DNA from: Roseiarcus sp963782255
GTDB taxonomy: Bacteria; Pseudomonadota; Alphaproteobacteria; Rhizobiales; Beijerinckiaceae
Assembly: GCA_963782255.1 (NCBI GenBank)
Contig: CAWAIS010000001.1
Location: forward strand, 2,666,001 to 2,730,000
Direction: 5' to 3'
Length of the DNA: 64,000 bases
In this document: one piece after another, positions 8,388 through 17,500 of the stretch
Layout of the letters: each line of letters begins with the position of its first letter
How positions within the stretch are numbered: position 1 is the first letter of the stretch
Position numbers and translations under genes: made by a program
Notes under the pieces: model-generated
What the model saw: only the letters and a program-made list of their open reading frames with translations
What the model was told of the DNA's origin: nothing
Database searches by the model: none

Positions 8388-8870
8388 ATGGCTCACGTTG
8401 CCGATCATCTGAGCGTTGCGGCGTTGGAGGCGCGTTACGAAGCGTGTGGGGATGTGACGTCGTCGCGGCATTTTCAGACGATCTGGCTTTTGGCGAAAGG
8501 CCACACGGTCGGCCAAGTGGCGGCGATGACCTCGTTCGGTCAGCGCTGGATTGAACAACTTCTGGAGCGCTACAACGCGTTTGGGCCTCCGGCGTTGGGG
8601 GACCTGCGTCGGGGCAACGAAGCGGCGGCGACGGTCTTGAAGCCGGAGGTGCTGGAGCGTTTGCGGGTTCGTCTTGCCGATCCCCCGCCTGGCGGGGGCG
8701 TATGGACGAGCGGCAAGGTGGCGCACTGGATGGCGGGCGAACTGGGCTTGGCCTCGCTGGCGCCGCAACGCGGCTGGGAGGCGTTGCGGGCGATCGATTG
8801 GTCGATTCAGAAGCCTCGGCCGCGCAACCCGAAGGCGGCAACTCCCGAGGAGCAAGACATCTTCAAAAAA
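8388..8870 (+). pseudogene. IS630 transposase, N-terminal half
   Basis: Residues 1-161 from the ATG at 8388 (MAHVADHLSVAALEARYEAC) hold the paired helix-turn-helix region (FQTIWLLAKGHTVGQVAAMT, then SFGQRWIEQLLERYN). The half ends at EEQDIFKK, where the IS110 has entered a run of A. The catalytic part is at 10476. With the IS110 removed the sequence reads FKKVADIVVEEAARHPD in frame, so the gene was intact before that insertion. Confidence 0.85.
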
Positions 8871-8871
8871 A

Positions 8872-9100
8872 CGGGCTCGGGTCGGCGGCCCGCCTGTGGC
8901 GGTGGAAACGAGTTGCGCTATCGTGAACCGGAGGGGAGCGGCCGGAAAGTTTTTGGTGGACCAGACCCCGTAAAAAAACGTGGCCCATGGGCTGTTGCGG
9001 ACTTGCGAGTGGTGACGTCTTCAGGCGATCCCGATTAGGAAATTGATGTTTCTCCGTGGCCCAGCCCTCTTTGGCTTCCTCAGGCAGGAGGGTTCACGGC
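8872..9100 (+). ncRNA. Candidate bridge RNA in the IS110 left end
   Basis: The non-coding left end contains two guide-like words in the known order. GACGTCTTCA (9014-9023) copies the target just left of the insertion, GACATCTTCA (8856-8865), with one mismatch that is a G-T wobble for RNA on the bottom strand. GATGTTTCT (9045-9053) is identical to the element's right end (10463-10471), the left half of the donor junction. Both lie between complementary arms GGGCTG (8989-8994) and CAGCCC (9062-9067). RNA ends and right-hand guides are not resolved. Confidence 0.6.
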
Positions 9101-10474
9101 ATGTCTCAAACGAAGCGGTCCCGCAAGTCGCGGGGTCTATCCCCGGTTCATCCGGCGGCGGCCGCGATCGATATCGGCGCCGCCATGCATGTCGCGGCTG
9201 TCGGCCCGGATCGCGACAAGGAACCGGTCCGAACGTTCCAGACCTTCACCGATGACCTTCACCGGCTGTCCGACTGGTTCGCCCAGTGCGGCATCAGGAC
9301 GGTCGTGATGGAATCGACCGGAGTTTACTGGATCCCGGTCTTCGAAATCCTGGAACAGCGCGGGTTCGAGGTGATGGTGGTCAACGCGCGGGACGCGAAG
9401 CATGTGCCTGGGCGGAAGACCGACGTCAGCGACGCGCAATGGCTGCAACGCCTGCACGAATACGGACTGCTGCGCGCCAGCTTCCGGCCCCAGGCTGAAA
9501 TTGCCGGGCTGCGCACCTACCTCCGGCAGAGGGAGCGGCTGCTCGATTACGCGGCGGCGCATATTCAGCACATGCAGAAGGCGCTGATGCAGATGAACCT
9601 TCAGCTGCACCATGTCGTGTCCGATATCACCGGCGTAACTGGCATGACCATCATCAGGGCGATGGTGGCCGGTGAGCGCGATCCGAATGTTCTGGCCTCC
9701 CATCGTGATCGGCGGTGTCATGCGTCGGTGGAGATGGTTTGTCAGGCGCTGGTTGGCAACTACCGTGAGGAGCACATCTTCGCCCTGACCCAGGCGCTGG
9801 AACTGTACGAAGTTTATCAGACCAAGGTGACGGCCTGCGACGAGCAGATCGAAGCGATCCTGAAGCGGCTGAAGAAGAACGCTCCACCACCCGCGAGCAA
9901 GCTTCTGCCCGTCAGGCAAAGGACACACCAGCCCAATGCGCCGGCCTTCGACGCTCGCGGCGCGCTCCATGCGATCCTCGGCGTGGACCTGACCCAGATC
10001 AATGGCCTGGGGCCGTATCTGGCGCTGAAGCTGGTCGGAGAGTGTGGGACCAACCTGGCGGCCTGGCCGACAGCGAAGCACTTCACGTCATGGCTGGCGC
10101 TCGCGCCGCACAACAAGATTTCCGGAGGCAAGGTGCTGTCGTCGAAAACGCGACGCACCAGCAATCGGGCCGCGTCGTTGTTGCGCCTTGCCGCCGGCAC
10201 GGTGGGGCGAACCGACACTGCGCTGGGCGCGTTCTACCGCCGGTTATCGGCGCGGGTGGGCAAGGCGAAGGCGATCACCGCCACCGCGCGCAAGATCGCG
10301 GTTCTGTTCTACAACACGCTTCGGCACGGCATGGCCTACGCCGATCCCGGCGCCACATACTACGAAGATCGCTACAAACAGCGTGTTTTGAAAAATCTTC
10401 AACGTCGCGCGAAGTCGCTGGGATTTGTCCTGCGTGAGGCGGGGCTCGATACCGCCCGGGCGGATGTTTCTTAG
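9101..10474 (+). CDS. IS110-family transposase (DEDD recombinase)
   Basis: A 457-residue protein from the ATG at 9101, with GGAGG nine bases upstream. The RuvC-like DEDD residues are visible in AAIDIGAAMHVAAVGPD, VVMESTGVYWIPVFEIL and AKHVPGRKTDVSDAQWLQ. The C-terminal Tnp20 domain with its serine region is in INGLGPYLALKLVGECG and SGGKVLSSKTRRTSNRAASL. These enzymes act with a bridge RNA that selects donor and target. The length is normal and the gene is uninterrupted, so the element is probably active. Confidence 0.9.
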   Translation: MSQTKRSRKSRGLSPVHPAAAAIDIGAAMHVAAVGPDRDKEPVRTFQTFTDDLHRLSDWFAQCGIRTVVMESTGVYWIPVFEILEQRGFEVMVVNARDAKHVPGRKTDVSDAQWLQRLHEYGLLRASFRPQAEIAGLRTYLRQRERLLDYAAAHIQHMQKALMQMNLQLHHVVSDITGVTGMTIIRAMVAGERDPNVLASHRDRRCHASVEMVCQALVGNYREEHIFALTQALELYEVYQTKVTACDEQIEAILKRLKKNAPPPASKLLPVRQRTHQPNAPAFDARGALHAILGVDLTQINGLGPYLALKLVGECGTNLAAWPTAKHFTSWLALAPHNKISGGKVLSSKTRRTSNRAASLLRLAAGTVGRTDTALGAFYRRLSARVGKAKAITATARKIAVLFYNTLRHGMAYADPGATYYEDRYKQRVLKNLQRRAKSLGFVLREAGLDTARADVS

Positions 10475-10475
10475 G

Positions 10476-11057
10476 AAAGTGGCCGACATCGTCGTCGAGG
10501 AGGCGGCGCGCCACCCCGATACGCCGATCGAGACGTTCGCGACCGACGAGCACCGGCTCGGCCTGAAGCCGGTGACCCGCCGCGTCTGGGCGCCGGTCGG
10601 CGAGCGGCCGATCGCGCACGGCCACCATCGCTTCGAATGGCTCTACGTGACGGCGTTCGTTTCTCCGGCAACCGGTGAGAGCTTCTGGTACGTCTCGAAC
10701 GGCGTATCCAAGCCGTTCTTCGAGGCGTTGCTGCGCCTGTTTGCCGAAGAAGCTGGCGCAGGCCGCGAGCGGATCATCGTTCTTGTGCTCGACAACGCCG
10801 GTTGGCACGGCGAGGCGGGGCTCGTCGTGCCGGAGGGCGTCCGCCTCGTCTTCCAGCCCGCCTACACCCCGGAAGTGCAGCCGGCCGAAACGTTATGGAC
10901 GCTGGTCGACGAACCCGTCGTCAACAAGCACATCCCTACCCTCGAGGCTCTCGACCAAATCATCTCGATGCGATGCGCCGCTCTCGCCACCGAGCGCGAA
11001 AAGATCAAGAGCCAGGCCGGCTTCCACTGGTGGCCCAAAATCGCCAACCCGAGCTAA
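10476..11057 (+). pseudogene. IS630 transposase, catalytic half
   Basis: This is the continuation of the gene started at 8388. The DDE residues are seen in ETFATDEHRLGLKP (Asp), RIIVLVLDNAGWHGEAG (Asp) and FQPAYTPEVQPAETLWTLVD (Glu). It ends KSQAGFHWWPKIANPS. Cut from its start by the IS110, it cannot be made as a whole protein. Confidence 0.85.
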
Positions 11058-11169
11058 TTACCCGGAAAACGTATTACACCCCCTTCCAACCCTCTTTTCA
11101 GGCAAGATTCGAAGCCAAACCGCGATAAACCAAGAAATTCCAAACGAGGCGGCCCGTCGAGCGTCCGCG

Positions 11170-12057
11170 TCACTCGACGTTCTGCACCTGCTCGCGGAAC
11201 TGCTCGATCTGCGCCCTGAGCTCGAGCCCCTGCGCGGTCAGGCTCACGTCATTCGCCTTGGCTGAGAGCGTGTTGGCCTCGCGCGCGAACTCCTGCGCCA
11301 GGAAGTCGAGGCGCCGGCCGATCGCGCCGCCCTTGTTCAGGAGCGAGCGCGCCGCCGCGACATGGGTCTTGAGCCGGTCGATTTCCTCGCGGACGTCCGC
11401 CTTGGCGGCGAGGAGGATCGCCTCCTGATGCAGGCGGTTCTCGTCGAAGCCCCGCGACGACTCCATGAGCGTCGCCACGCTCTCGGCGAGGCGCGCGCGC
11501 ACCGCCTCCGGACGGCGCGCGGGATTGGCGTCGGCGGCGAGCGTCAGCGCCTCGATCGCATCGAGCCGTTCACTCAGGATCGCGGCGAGCGCCGCCCCTT
11601 CGGCGCGCCGCGTCGCGGTCAGCGCCGCGAGCGCCTCGTCCAGGCTCTGCAGCGCCCCGGCGCAAGCCGCGGCGACCGCCGCCTCGTCGTCCTCCGCCTC
11701 GGCGATGTCGACGACGCCGCGCAGGCTTAAGAGCCCGTCCATGGTCGGGGGCGCGAGCCCGGCCTTCTCGGCCGCGGCGCGAGCGGCGGCGGCGATCGTG
11801 ACCAGCGCCGCCTGATCGATGCGGGCCGCCGTCGCTGAGCCTTCGCGCTGGACGGTCAGCGCAGCGAAGCAGGTTCCACGGGCCAAGGCTTTGGCGAGCC
11901 GCGCCCGCGCCTCGGCCTCGACCCGGTCGAAGGGCGAGGGCAGCCTCAATCGGAGGTCGAGGCCCTTGGCGTTGACGCTCCGGATTTCGAACGCCCAACG
12001 CCAGCCGCCGCCGGACCCGGCCGTCCGAGCGAAACCGGTCATGCTCATCACCGCCAT
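11170..12057 (-). CDS. yicC: YicC/YloC-family endoribonuclease
   Basis: A 295-residue protein from the ATG that gives MAVMSMTGFARTAGSGGGWR; upstream ATGs in frame would add residues not found in the family. The N-terminal domain has the classic MTGFAR start and the EIRSVNAKGLDLRLRLP segment. The C-terminal DUF1732 end is DFLAQEFAREANTLSAKAND, then a coiled-coil tail. Members cleave RNA and act in RNA turnover. No gmk gene follows; the mobile-element pile begins 90 bases beyond the stop codon. Confidence 0.9.
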   Translation of the reverse strand: MAVMSMTGFARTAGSGGGWRWAFEIRSVNAKGLDLRLRLPSPFDRVEAEARARLAKALARGTCFAALTVQREGSATAARIDQAALVTIAAAARAAAEKAGLAPPTMDGLLSLRGVVDIAEAEDDEAAVAAACAGALQSLDEALAALTATRRAEGAALAAILSERLDAIEALTLAADANPARRPEAVRARLAESVATLMESSRGFDENRLHQEAILLAAKADVREEIDRLKTHVAAARSLLNKGGAIGRRLDFLAQEFAREANTLSAKANDVSLTAQGLELRAQIEQFREQVQNVE

Positions 12058-12180
12058 CGGGCCCGCCTCTTCCTTATCGCCAGCCTCAAGGCGGCTCATA
12101 TGCAATTTTTCCGCGCCGAGGTCACGCGAGGCCGCTCGGTTCATTTGGAGTTCAGGTGAACGCTGTCAAATTGAACACGG

Positions 12181-12203
12181 AAGACCGCTGGGGTCTTTCT
12201 TAA
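12181..12203 (+). promoter_or_regulatory. Hairpin in the leader of the His-rich gene
   Basis: AAGACC and GGTCTT (12181-12186, 12192-12197) form a six-pair stem with a five-base loop, followed by TCTTAAG. It lies 20-40 bases before the His-rich ATG and could be an attenuator or an upstream terminator. The U-tract is weak. Confidence 0.35.
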
Positions 12204-12221
12204 GAGAGGATAGATTTTCCT

Positions 12222-12431
12222 ATGATCAAGAGCCTTGTCGCGGCCGCCGCTTTGACGATCGGTCTTGCCGGTTACGCCGTTGCTCAGGAAGCCGCCCCCG
12301 CCCCGGCCGCTCCCGCCGAGCCGATGCACCACGAGATGCATCACCACCACCATCATCATCACATGCACCACCACCATCATCACCACCACATGCACCACGA
12401 GATGGCGGCGCCTGCCGAAGCGCCGAAGTAA
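12222..12431 (+). CDS. Secreted His-rich peptide, probable metal binder
   Basis: A 69-residue product. MIKSLVAAAALTIGLAGYAV is a clear Sec signal peptide with cleavage after AVA and before QEAAPA. An Ala/Pro linker follows, then a block of about 20 His broken by Met and Glu (MHHEMHHHH and MHHEM), then AAPAEAPK. GAGAGGAT upstream can serve as ribosome binding site. His/Met clusters bind Ni, Zn, Cu or Co, so a periplasmic metal buffer is likely. No transporter or sensor is adjacent. Tandem CAT/CAC codons make the length prone to slippage. It ends at a strong terminator. Confidence 0.75.
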   Translation: MIKSLVAAAALTIGLAGYAVAQEAAPAPAAPAEPMHHEMHHHHHHHHMHHHHHHHHMHHEMAAPAEAPK

Positions 12432-12456
12432 TCAGCCGGTTAGCGTTTGCTCCGAG

Positions 12457-12490
12457 CTCTCCGGGCGGACGTGGGTCCGGAGAGTTCCTT
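12457..12490 (+). terminator. Terminator after the His-rich gene
   Basis: CTCTCCGG (12457-12464) pairs with CCGGAGAG (12477-12484), followed by TTCCTTGTTCC. It lies between the plus-strand His-rich gene and the end of the minus-strand trmJ, so it may serve both directions. Confidence 0.7.
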
Positions 12491-12494
12491 GTTC

Positions 12495-13319
12495 CTATTC
12501 GCCAGCCTTCTCACGGACGCGTTTGCGCGTCTTGACCTCGATCCGCGGCCCCTCGGCCAGTCGCACCGCCGCCCCCCAAAGCGTGCGGACGTCCTGCTGC
12601 GTCAGCTCCATGCGATGAAAGATGTTGCGCAAGTTGCGGCGCATGCCCGGCTTCTTGGTCACGGGCCGGAAGAAGCCGTTCTCGTCCAGTTTCGCTTCAA
12701 GATAATCGAAGAACGCGAGCAGCATTTCGCGATGGGCCGGCGGCGAGACGGCGCGCGGGATCGTCGAGGGCGGGGGATGATCGCCGTGCGCCGCCTTGAA
12801 CCATTCGTAGCCGCAGAGGAGCACCGCTTGCGCCAGGTTGAGCGAGGCGTAGGCGGGGTTCGACGGAAACGTGACGATGGCGTCGGCGAGCGCCACCTCG
12901 TCGTTGTCGAGCCCCGTGCGCTCGGGCCCGAACAGGACGCCGCGCCGCTCGGCCGGCGCTGACGCGGCGCCCGTCATCGCGACGCTCGGCGTCAGCACGG
13001 CCTTCATCTGCCCGCGCTCGCGCGCCGTCGTTGCGTAGACGAAGTTGAGATCGGCGACGGCCGCCTCGACGCTCGGGAAGACGCGAGCCGCATCGAGGAG
13101 ATCGCCGGCGCCGGCGGCGGCGGAATAGGCGACGTCGCGGTATTCGTCGGCGCGCGGCCAGCCCTCGCGCGGAGCGACGAGGCGCAAGTCGTCAAGGCCG
13201 AAATTCGCCATGGCGCGCGCGCACATGCCGATGTTCACGGCGAGCTGCGGCCGGACGAGGATGACGGCGGGACCGCCGTGAAGCGCCGGCTTCGACTTGT
13301 CGGTTCCCGCGCCAACCAT
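12495..13319 (-). CDS. trmJ: SpoU-class RNA methyltransferase (TrmJ-like)
   Basis: A 274-residue SPOUT enzyme that transfers methyl from S-adenosylmethionine to a ribose 2'-OH of tRNA. Motif 1 is VILVRPQLAVNIGMCARAMA, motif 2 VLFGPERTGLDNDEVALADA, motif 3 FPSNPAYASLNLAQAVLLCG. The C-terminal helix bundle (RRNLRNIFHRMELTQQDVRT) is typical of TrmJ. The product begins MVGAGTDKSKPALHGGPAV. The exact target nucleotide cannot be read from sequence. Confidence 0.85.
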   Translation of the reverse strand: MVGAGTDKSKPALHGGPAVILVRPQLAVNIGMCARAMANFGLDDLRLVAPREGWPRADEYRDVAYSAAAGAGDLLDAARVFPSVEAAVADLNFVYATTARERGQMKAVLTPSVAMTGAASAPAERRGVLFGPERTGLDNDEVALADAIVTFPSNPAYASLNLAQAVLLCGYEWFKAAHGDHPPPSTIPRAVSPPAHREMLLAFFDYLEAKLDENGFFRPVTKKPGMRRNLRNIFHRMELTQQDVRTLWGAAVRLAEGPRIEVKTRKRVREKAGE

Positions 13320-13500
13320 GGGACTTGCGGCCTATCGCAACGGCGGGACGAGCGCAATCATCGGCCGCGCTTGGGCGGCTTAAAGGCCGATTTTGCCGGG
13401 CAGCGAATCGGCGAAGGCCTGGACCAGCGTCGACACGCGGCCTGTTCGGCTTGCTCCCGCAGCGTCTGATCGACCGTACGCCCCTTCGCCCTTTATCTTG

Positions 13501-14004
13501 CTAGAGCCCCAACTGCCGCGGCGCCCAATACGCAAAGGCCTGCGCGAGCGCGACGATCCGGTCGTGGTTGGACTGGACGATGAGCGGCTGGTCGACAGCC
13601 ATCGGATAATAGCTGGTGATGGCCCGCAGCGGCGTCGCGGCGGCGATCGAACCGCGCGGACCGTGGACGAACAAGACGCCCGTGATCGTGTCCTGCGACG
13701 AGCCGGCCGGCCCTGTCCCGCCGCTGCTGGGGCCAAGATAGATCCAATCGACGCGTACGGTGACCAGCGCCCCGCTCCGATCGCGCGGGTTGAGGTAGGG
13801 ACCGAACGCTTGAGCCAGCTCGCCAGGCAGCGCTTCTCCGACCCAGGCCGCAGTCGGATCGCCGACATTCGCGCGCAGCGGCCCGACATCGACGGAAACG
13901 CCGCGGAAAACGACGCCGGGCTGCGCCAGCGCCAGCGCCGGGGACAGCGCCGCCGCGCCAAACGCGGAAAGCGCCGCGCGACGGGTCAGGGGCTGCATCA
14001 ACAT
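13501..14004 (-). CDS. Exported protein of unknown function
   Basis: A 167-residue product beginning MLMQPLTRRAALSAFGAAAL. The twin arginine and hydrophobic stretch ending ALALA suggest Tat or Sec export. The mature part (VVFRGVSVDVGPLRANVGDP, ITSYYPMAVDQPLIVQSNHD) resembles no family I can name. It follows greA on the same strand with a short gap. The sequence between its stop and trmJ (13320-13500) holds no gene. Confidence 0.6.
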   Translation of the reverse strand: MLMQPLTRRAALSAFGAAALSPALALAQPGVVFRGVSVDVGPLRANVGDPTAAWVGEALPGELAQAFGPYLNPRDRSGALVTVRVDWIYLGPSSGGTGPAGSSQDTITGVLFVHGPRGSIAAATPLRAITSYYPMAVDQPLIVQSNHDRIVALAQAFAYWAPRQLGL

Positions 14005-14049
14005 TCGATGGACTCCTCTGCCCATGGCGTTCGCGCGGGGGCTTGCCGG

Positions 14050-14523
14050 TTATATATAGATCACTTTCACGATCTCATAGCTTTTGCCGCCGCCGGGCGT
14101 GTTCACCTCGACGCTGTCGCCGGCTTTCTTGCCGATCAGGGCGCGCGCCGTCGGAGACGAAATGGAAACCTTGCCGGATTTCACGTCGGCCTCGGTCTCG
14201 CCCACGATCTGGAACACTTTCTCCTTTTCCGTGTCCTCGTCGATGAGCGTGACCGTCGCGCCGAACTTGATGGTCGACCCGTTCAGTTTCTTAACGTCGA
14301 TCACCTCGGCGCGCTGCAGCAGGTCCTCGAGCTCGACGATGCGGCCCTCGTTGTGCGACTGCGCTTCCTTCGCCGAATGGTATTCGGCGTTCTCCGAAAG
14401 ATCGCCATGCGACCGCGCCTCGGCGATCGCGGCTATGATCCGCGGACGCTCGACCTGCTGACGGTGAAGAAACTCGGCTTCCAGCGCAGCGTGGCCCGCG
14501 GCGGTAATCGGCAGCTTGTCCAT
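14050..14523 (-). CDS. greA: Transcription elongation factor GreA
   Basis: A 157-residue protein. The N-terminal coiled coil holds the acidic tip GDLSENAEYHSAKEAQ that reaches into the RNA polymerase secondary channel to trigger cleavage of backtracked RNA. The C-terminal FKBP-like domain ends SPTARALIGKKAGDSVEVNT then PGGGKSYEIVKVIYI. Length and motifs are normal. It follows carB by 49 bases on the same strand, a common alphaproteobacterial order. Confidence 0.95.
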   Translation of the reverse strand: MDKLPITAAGHAALEAEFLHRQQVERPRIIAAIAEARSHGDLSENAEYHSAKEAQSHNEGRIVELEDLLQRAEVIDVKKLNGSTIKFGATVTLIDEDTEKEKVFQIVGETEADVKSGKVSISSPTARALIGKKAGDSVEVNTPGGGKSYEIVKVIYI

Positions 14524-14571
14524 AGGGTGTCCGTCAATAAGAGGTTAACGCGGCGGCGTCTTAACGCGCCG

Positions 14572-17500
14572 TCACGCCAAATAGTCCTGCAAAGCCCTGA
14601 CTTCGAGTTCGCCTGTCGCGACGGCGCGTATGCCTTCCGCCGCCGCTATGGCGCCAGAAAGTGTGGTGTAATACGGGGTCTTTTGCAAGAGGGCGGCCCG
14701 CCGCAGCGGCTTCGAATCGGCGAGCGATGTGGCCCCCTCGGTCGTATTGAACACGAGTTGCACGCCCCCGTTGCGTACGAGGTCGGCCGCGTGGGGACGG
14801 CCCTCCGACACCTTGTTGACCTTCTCCGCCTTTAGGCCCTCATTGGTCAGGTAGCGCTGGGTGCCCGCGGTTGCGAGGATCTTGAAGCCGAGCGCCTGAA
14901 GCGCCCTCAAGGGCTCGACGATCCCCTTCTTGTCGGCGTCGCGCACGGACACGAACACCGTTCCCGACTTCGGCGGACGCGAGCCTGCGCCAATCTGGCT
15001 CTTTGCGAAGGCGACCTCGAACGACCGGTCGATGCCCATGACCTCCCCGGTCGAGCGCATTTCCGGCCCGAGCACGGTGTCGACCCCCGGGAAACGCGCA
15101 AACGGAAACACAGCCTCCTTCACGCCGACATGATCGAGCGCATTGAAGTTCAGACGAAACGACGCGAGCGGCTCGCCCGCCATGACCCGGCTTGCGATCT
15201 TGGCGATCGGCTTGCCGATCACCTTGGCGACGAACGGCACCGTGCGCGAGGCGCGCGGATTGACCTCGAGCACGTAAATCACGCCGTCCTTCAGCGCGTA
15301 CTGCACGTTCATCAGTCCGCCGACGTCGAGAGCGCGTGCGAGTTTCCGCGTCTGCTCCTCGAGACGGGCGATCGTTTCGGGGCTAAGCGAGCGGGGAGGC
15401 AGAGAACAGGCGCTGTCGCCGGAATGAATGCCTGCCTCCTCGATGTGTTCCATGATCCCCGCGACGATCACGGTTTTGCCGTCGCAGAGCGCGTCGACGT
15501 CGATCTCGATCGCATCCGTGAGGTAGCGGTCGAACAGCAGCGGATTCTTGCCAAGCACCGTGTTGATCTGGCCGGTCTTGTCGTTCGGGTAGCGCGCCTT
15601 GACGTCGGAGGGCACGAGGCTCGGCAGCACTCCAAGCAGGTAGTCGTCGAGCGCGGTCTCGTCGTGGATGATCGCCATCGCCCGTCCGCCGAGCACATAC
15701 GAGGGCCTGACCACCAGCGGCAGTCCGAGGTCGGCCACGATTAGCCGCGCCTGCTCGACGGAATAGGCGATCCCGTTCTTCGGCTGCTTGAGGCCGAGTT
15801 TGTCGAGAAGACGCTTGAAGCGGTCGCGGTCCTCGGCGAGATCGATCGAATCGACCGATGTGCCGAGAATTGGCGCGCCGGACTGTTCGATGACGTGAGC
15901 AAGCTTGAGCGGCGTCTGCCCGCCAAACTGCACGATGACCCCTTTCAGGGTTCCCCGCTCCCGCTCCTTGTCCAGGATGGCGAGCACGTCCTCGCTGGTC
16001 AGCGGCTCGAAATAGAGCCGGTCCGACGTGTCGTAGTCGGTCGAGACGGTCTCCGGATTGCAGTTGATCATGATCGTTTCGTAGCCGGCCTCGCTCAGCG
16101 CGAACGAGGCGTGGCAGCAGCAATAGTCGAACTCGATGCCCTGCCCGATCCGGTTCGGGCCGCCGCCGAGGATGACGATCTTCTCCCGCGTCGTAGGATC
16201 GGCTTCGCAACTCGCCTGGCCCGCAAAGGGCGCCTCGTAGGTCGAGTACATGTAGGCGGTCGGAGACGCGAATTCGGCCGCGCAGGTGTCGATGCGCTTG
16301 AAGACCGGCAGGACGCCGAGACGCTTGCGGGTGGCCACGATGTCCGCCTGGGCGAGCCCCGTCAGGGCGGCAAGGCGCACGTCGGAAAATCCCGCCGCTT
16401 TCAGCGCGCGCAGATTTCCGGAGTCCGGAGGCAGGCCGTAGGCGCGAACCTTCTTTTCGAGCGCCACAATTTCCGCGATCCGCTCCAGGAACCACGGGTC
16501 GATCTTCGAGACCTCGTGGATCTCCTCGATGCTCATGCCCATGCGGACCGCCTGAGCGACCTTCAGAATCCGGTCCGGCGTCGGCGTGCCGATAGCGGCC
16601 CGCAGCACGTTCCGGTCGTCCCCCTTGCCGAGTCCATCGATCTCGATCTCGTCCAGGCCGTCGAGGCCCGTCTCGAGAGAGCGCAGCGCCTTCTGCAGCG
16701 ACTCGGCGAAAGTGCGGCCGATCGCCATCGCCTCGCCCACCGACTTCATCGCCGTCGTCAGCACCGGTTCGGCGCCGGGGAACTTCTCGAAGGCGAAACG
16801 CGGGATCTTGGTGACGATGTAGTCGATCGTCGGCTCGAACGAGGCCGGGGTCGCGCCGCCGGTGATGTCATTGGCGATCTCGTCGAGCGTGTAGCCGACC
16901 GCGAGCTTGGACGCGACCTTGGCGATCGGGAAGCCGGTCGCCTTCGACGCGAGCGCGGACGAGCGCGAGACGCGCGGGTTCATTTCGATGACGATCATGC
17001 GCCCGTCGGCCGGATTGACGGCGAACTGCACGTTGGAGCCACCTGTTTCGACGCCGATCTCCCGCAAAACGGCGATCGAGGCGTCGCGCATGATCTGGAA
17101 TTCCTTGTCGGTCAAGGTCAGCGCCGGGGCGACAGTGATTGAATCGCCCGTGTGGACCCCCATCGGGTCGATGTTTTCGATCGAGCAGACGATGATGCAA
17201 TTGTCCGCCTTGTCGCGGACGACCTCCATCTCGAATTCCTTCCAGCCGAGCACGCTCTCCTCGATCAGGACTTCGCTCGTGGGCGAGGCGTCGATGCCGC
17301 GTTCGACGATGTCGATGAATTCGCTCTTGTTGTAGGCGATGCCGCCGCCGGTGCCCCCCAGGGTGAAGCTCGGACGGATGATGGCGGGAAGGCCGATGTC
17401 CTCGAGCGCGGCCAACGCCTTGGGGAGCGTCTTGACGTGGTGCGAGCGCGGCGTCACGAGGCCGATCCTCGTCATCGCCTCCCGGAAAAGCTCGCGGTCC

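Larger units (their letters stand above)
8869..10477 (+). mobile_element. IS110-family insertion sequence (IS110 group)
   Basis: About 1.6 kb lies between TTCAAAAAA and AAAGTGGCC of the IS630 gene, with no inverted repeats. A short A-rich core is shared by the two junctions (8865-8871 and 10476-10478). There are about 230 bases before the transposase and only one or two bases after its stop codon. That is the layout of the IS110 group, whose left end encodes the bridge RNA, rather than the IS1111 group. Confidence 0.8.
8282..11080 (+). mobile_element. IS630-family element split by an IS110
   Basis: Transposase halves at 8388-8870 and 10476-11057 fit together in frame. Imperfect terminal repeats are seen: TTATACGGTTTCCG near 8292 at the left and, inverted, TAATACGTTTTCCG ending near 11076 at the right. 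Exact tips and the TA duplication typical of the family could not be fixed by eye. Confidence 0.75.

Noticed and set aside
12321..12410. Simple CAC/CAT microsatellite in place of a gene
   Set aside because: A signal peptide, ribosome binding site, in-frame stop and terminator surround the tract, so it is a coding His block. The same applies at 48590-48670.
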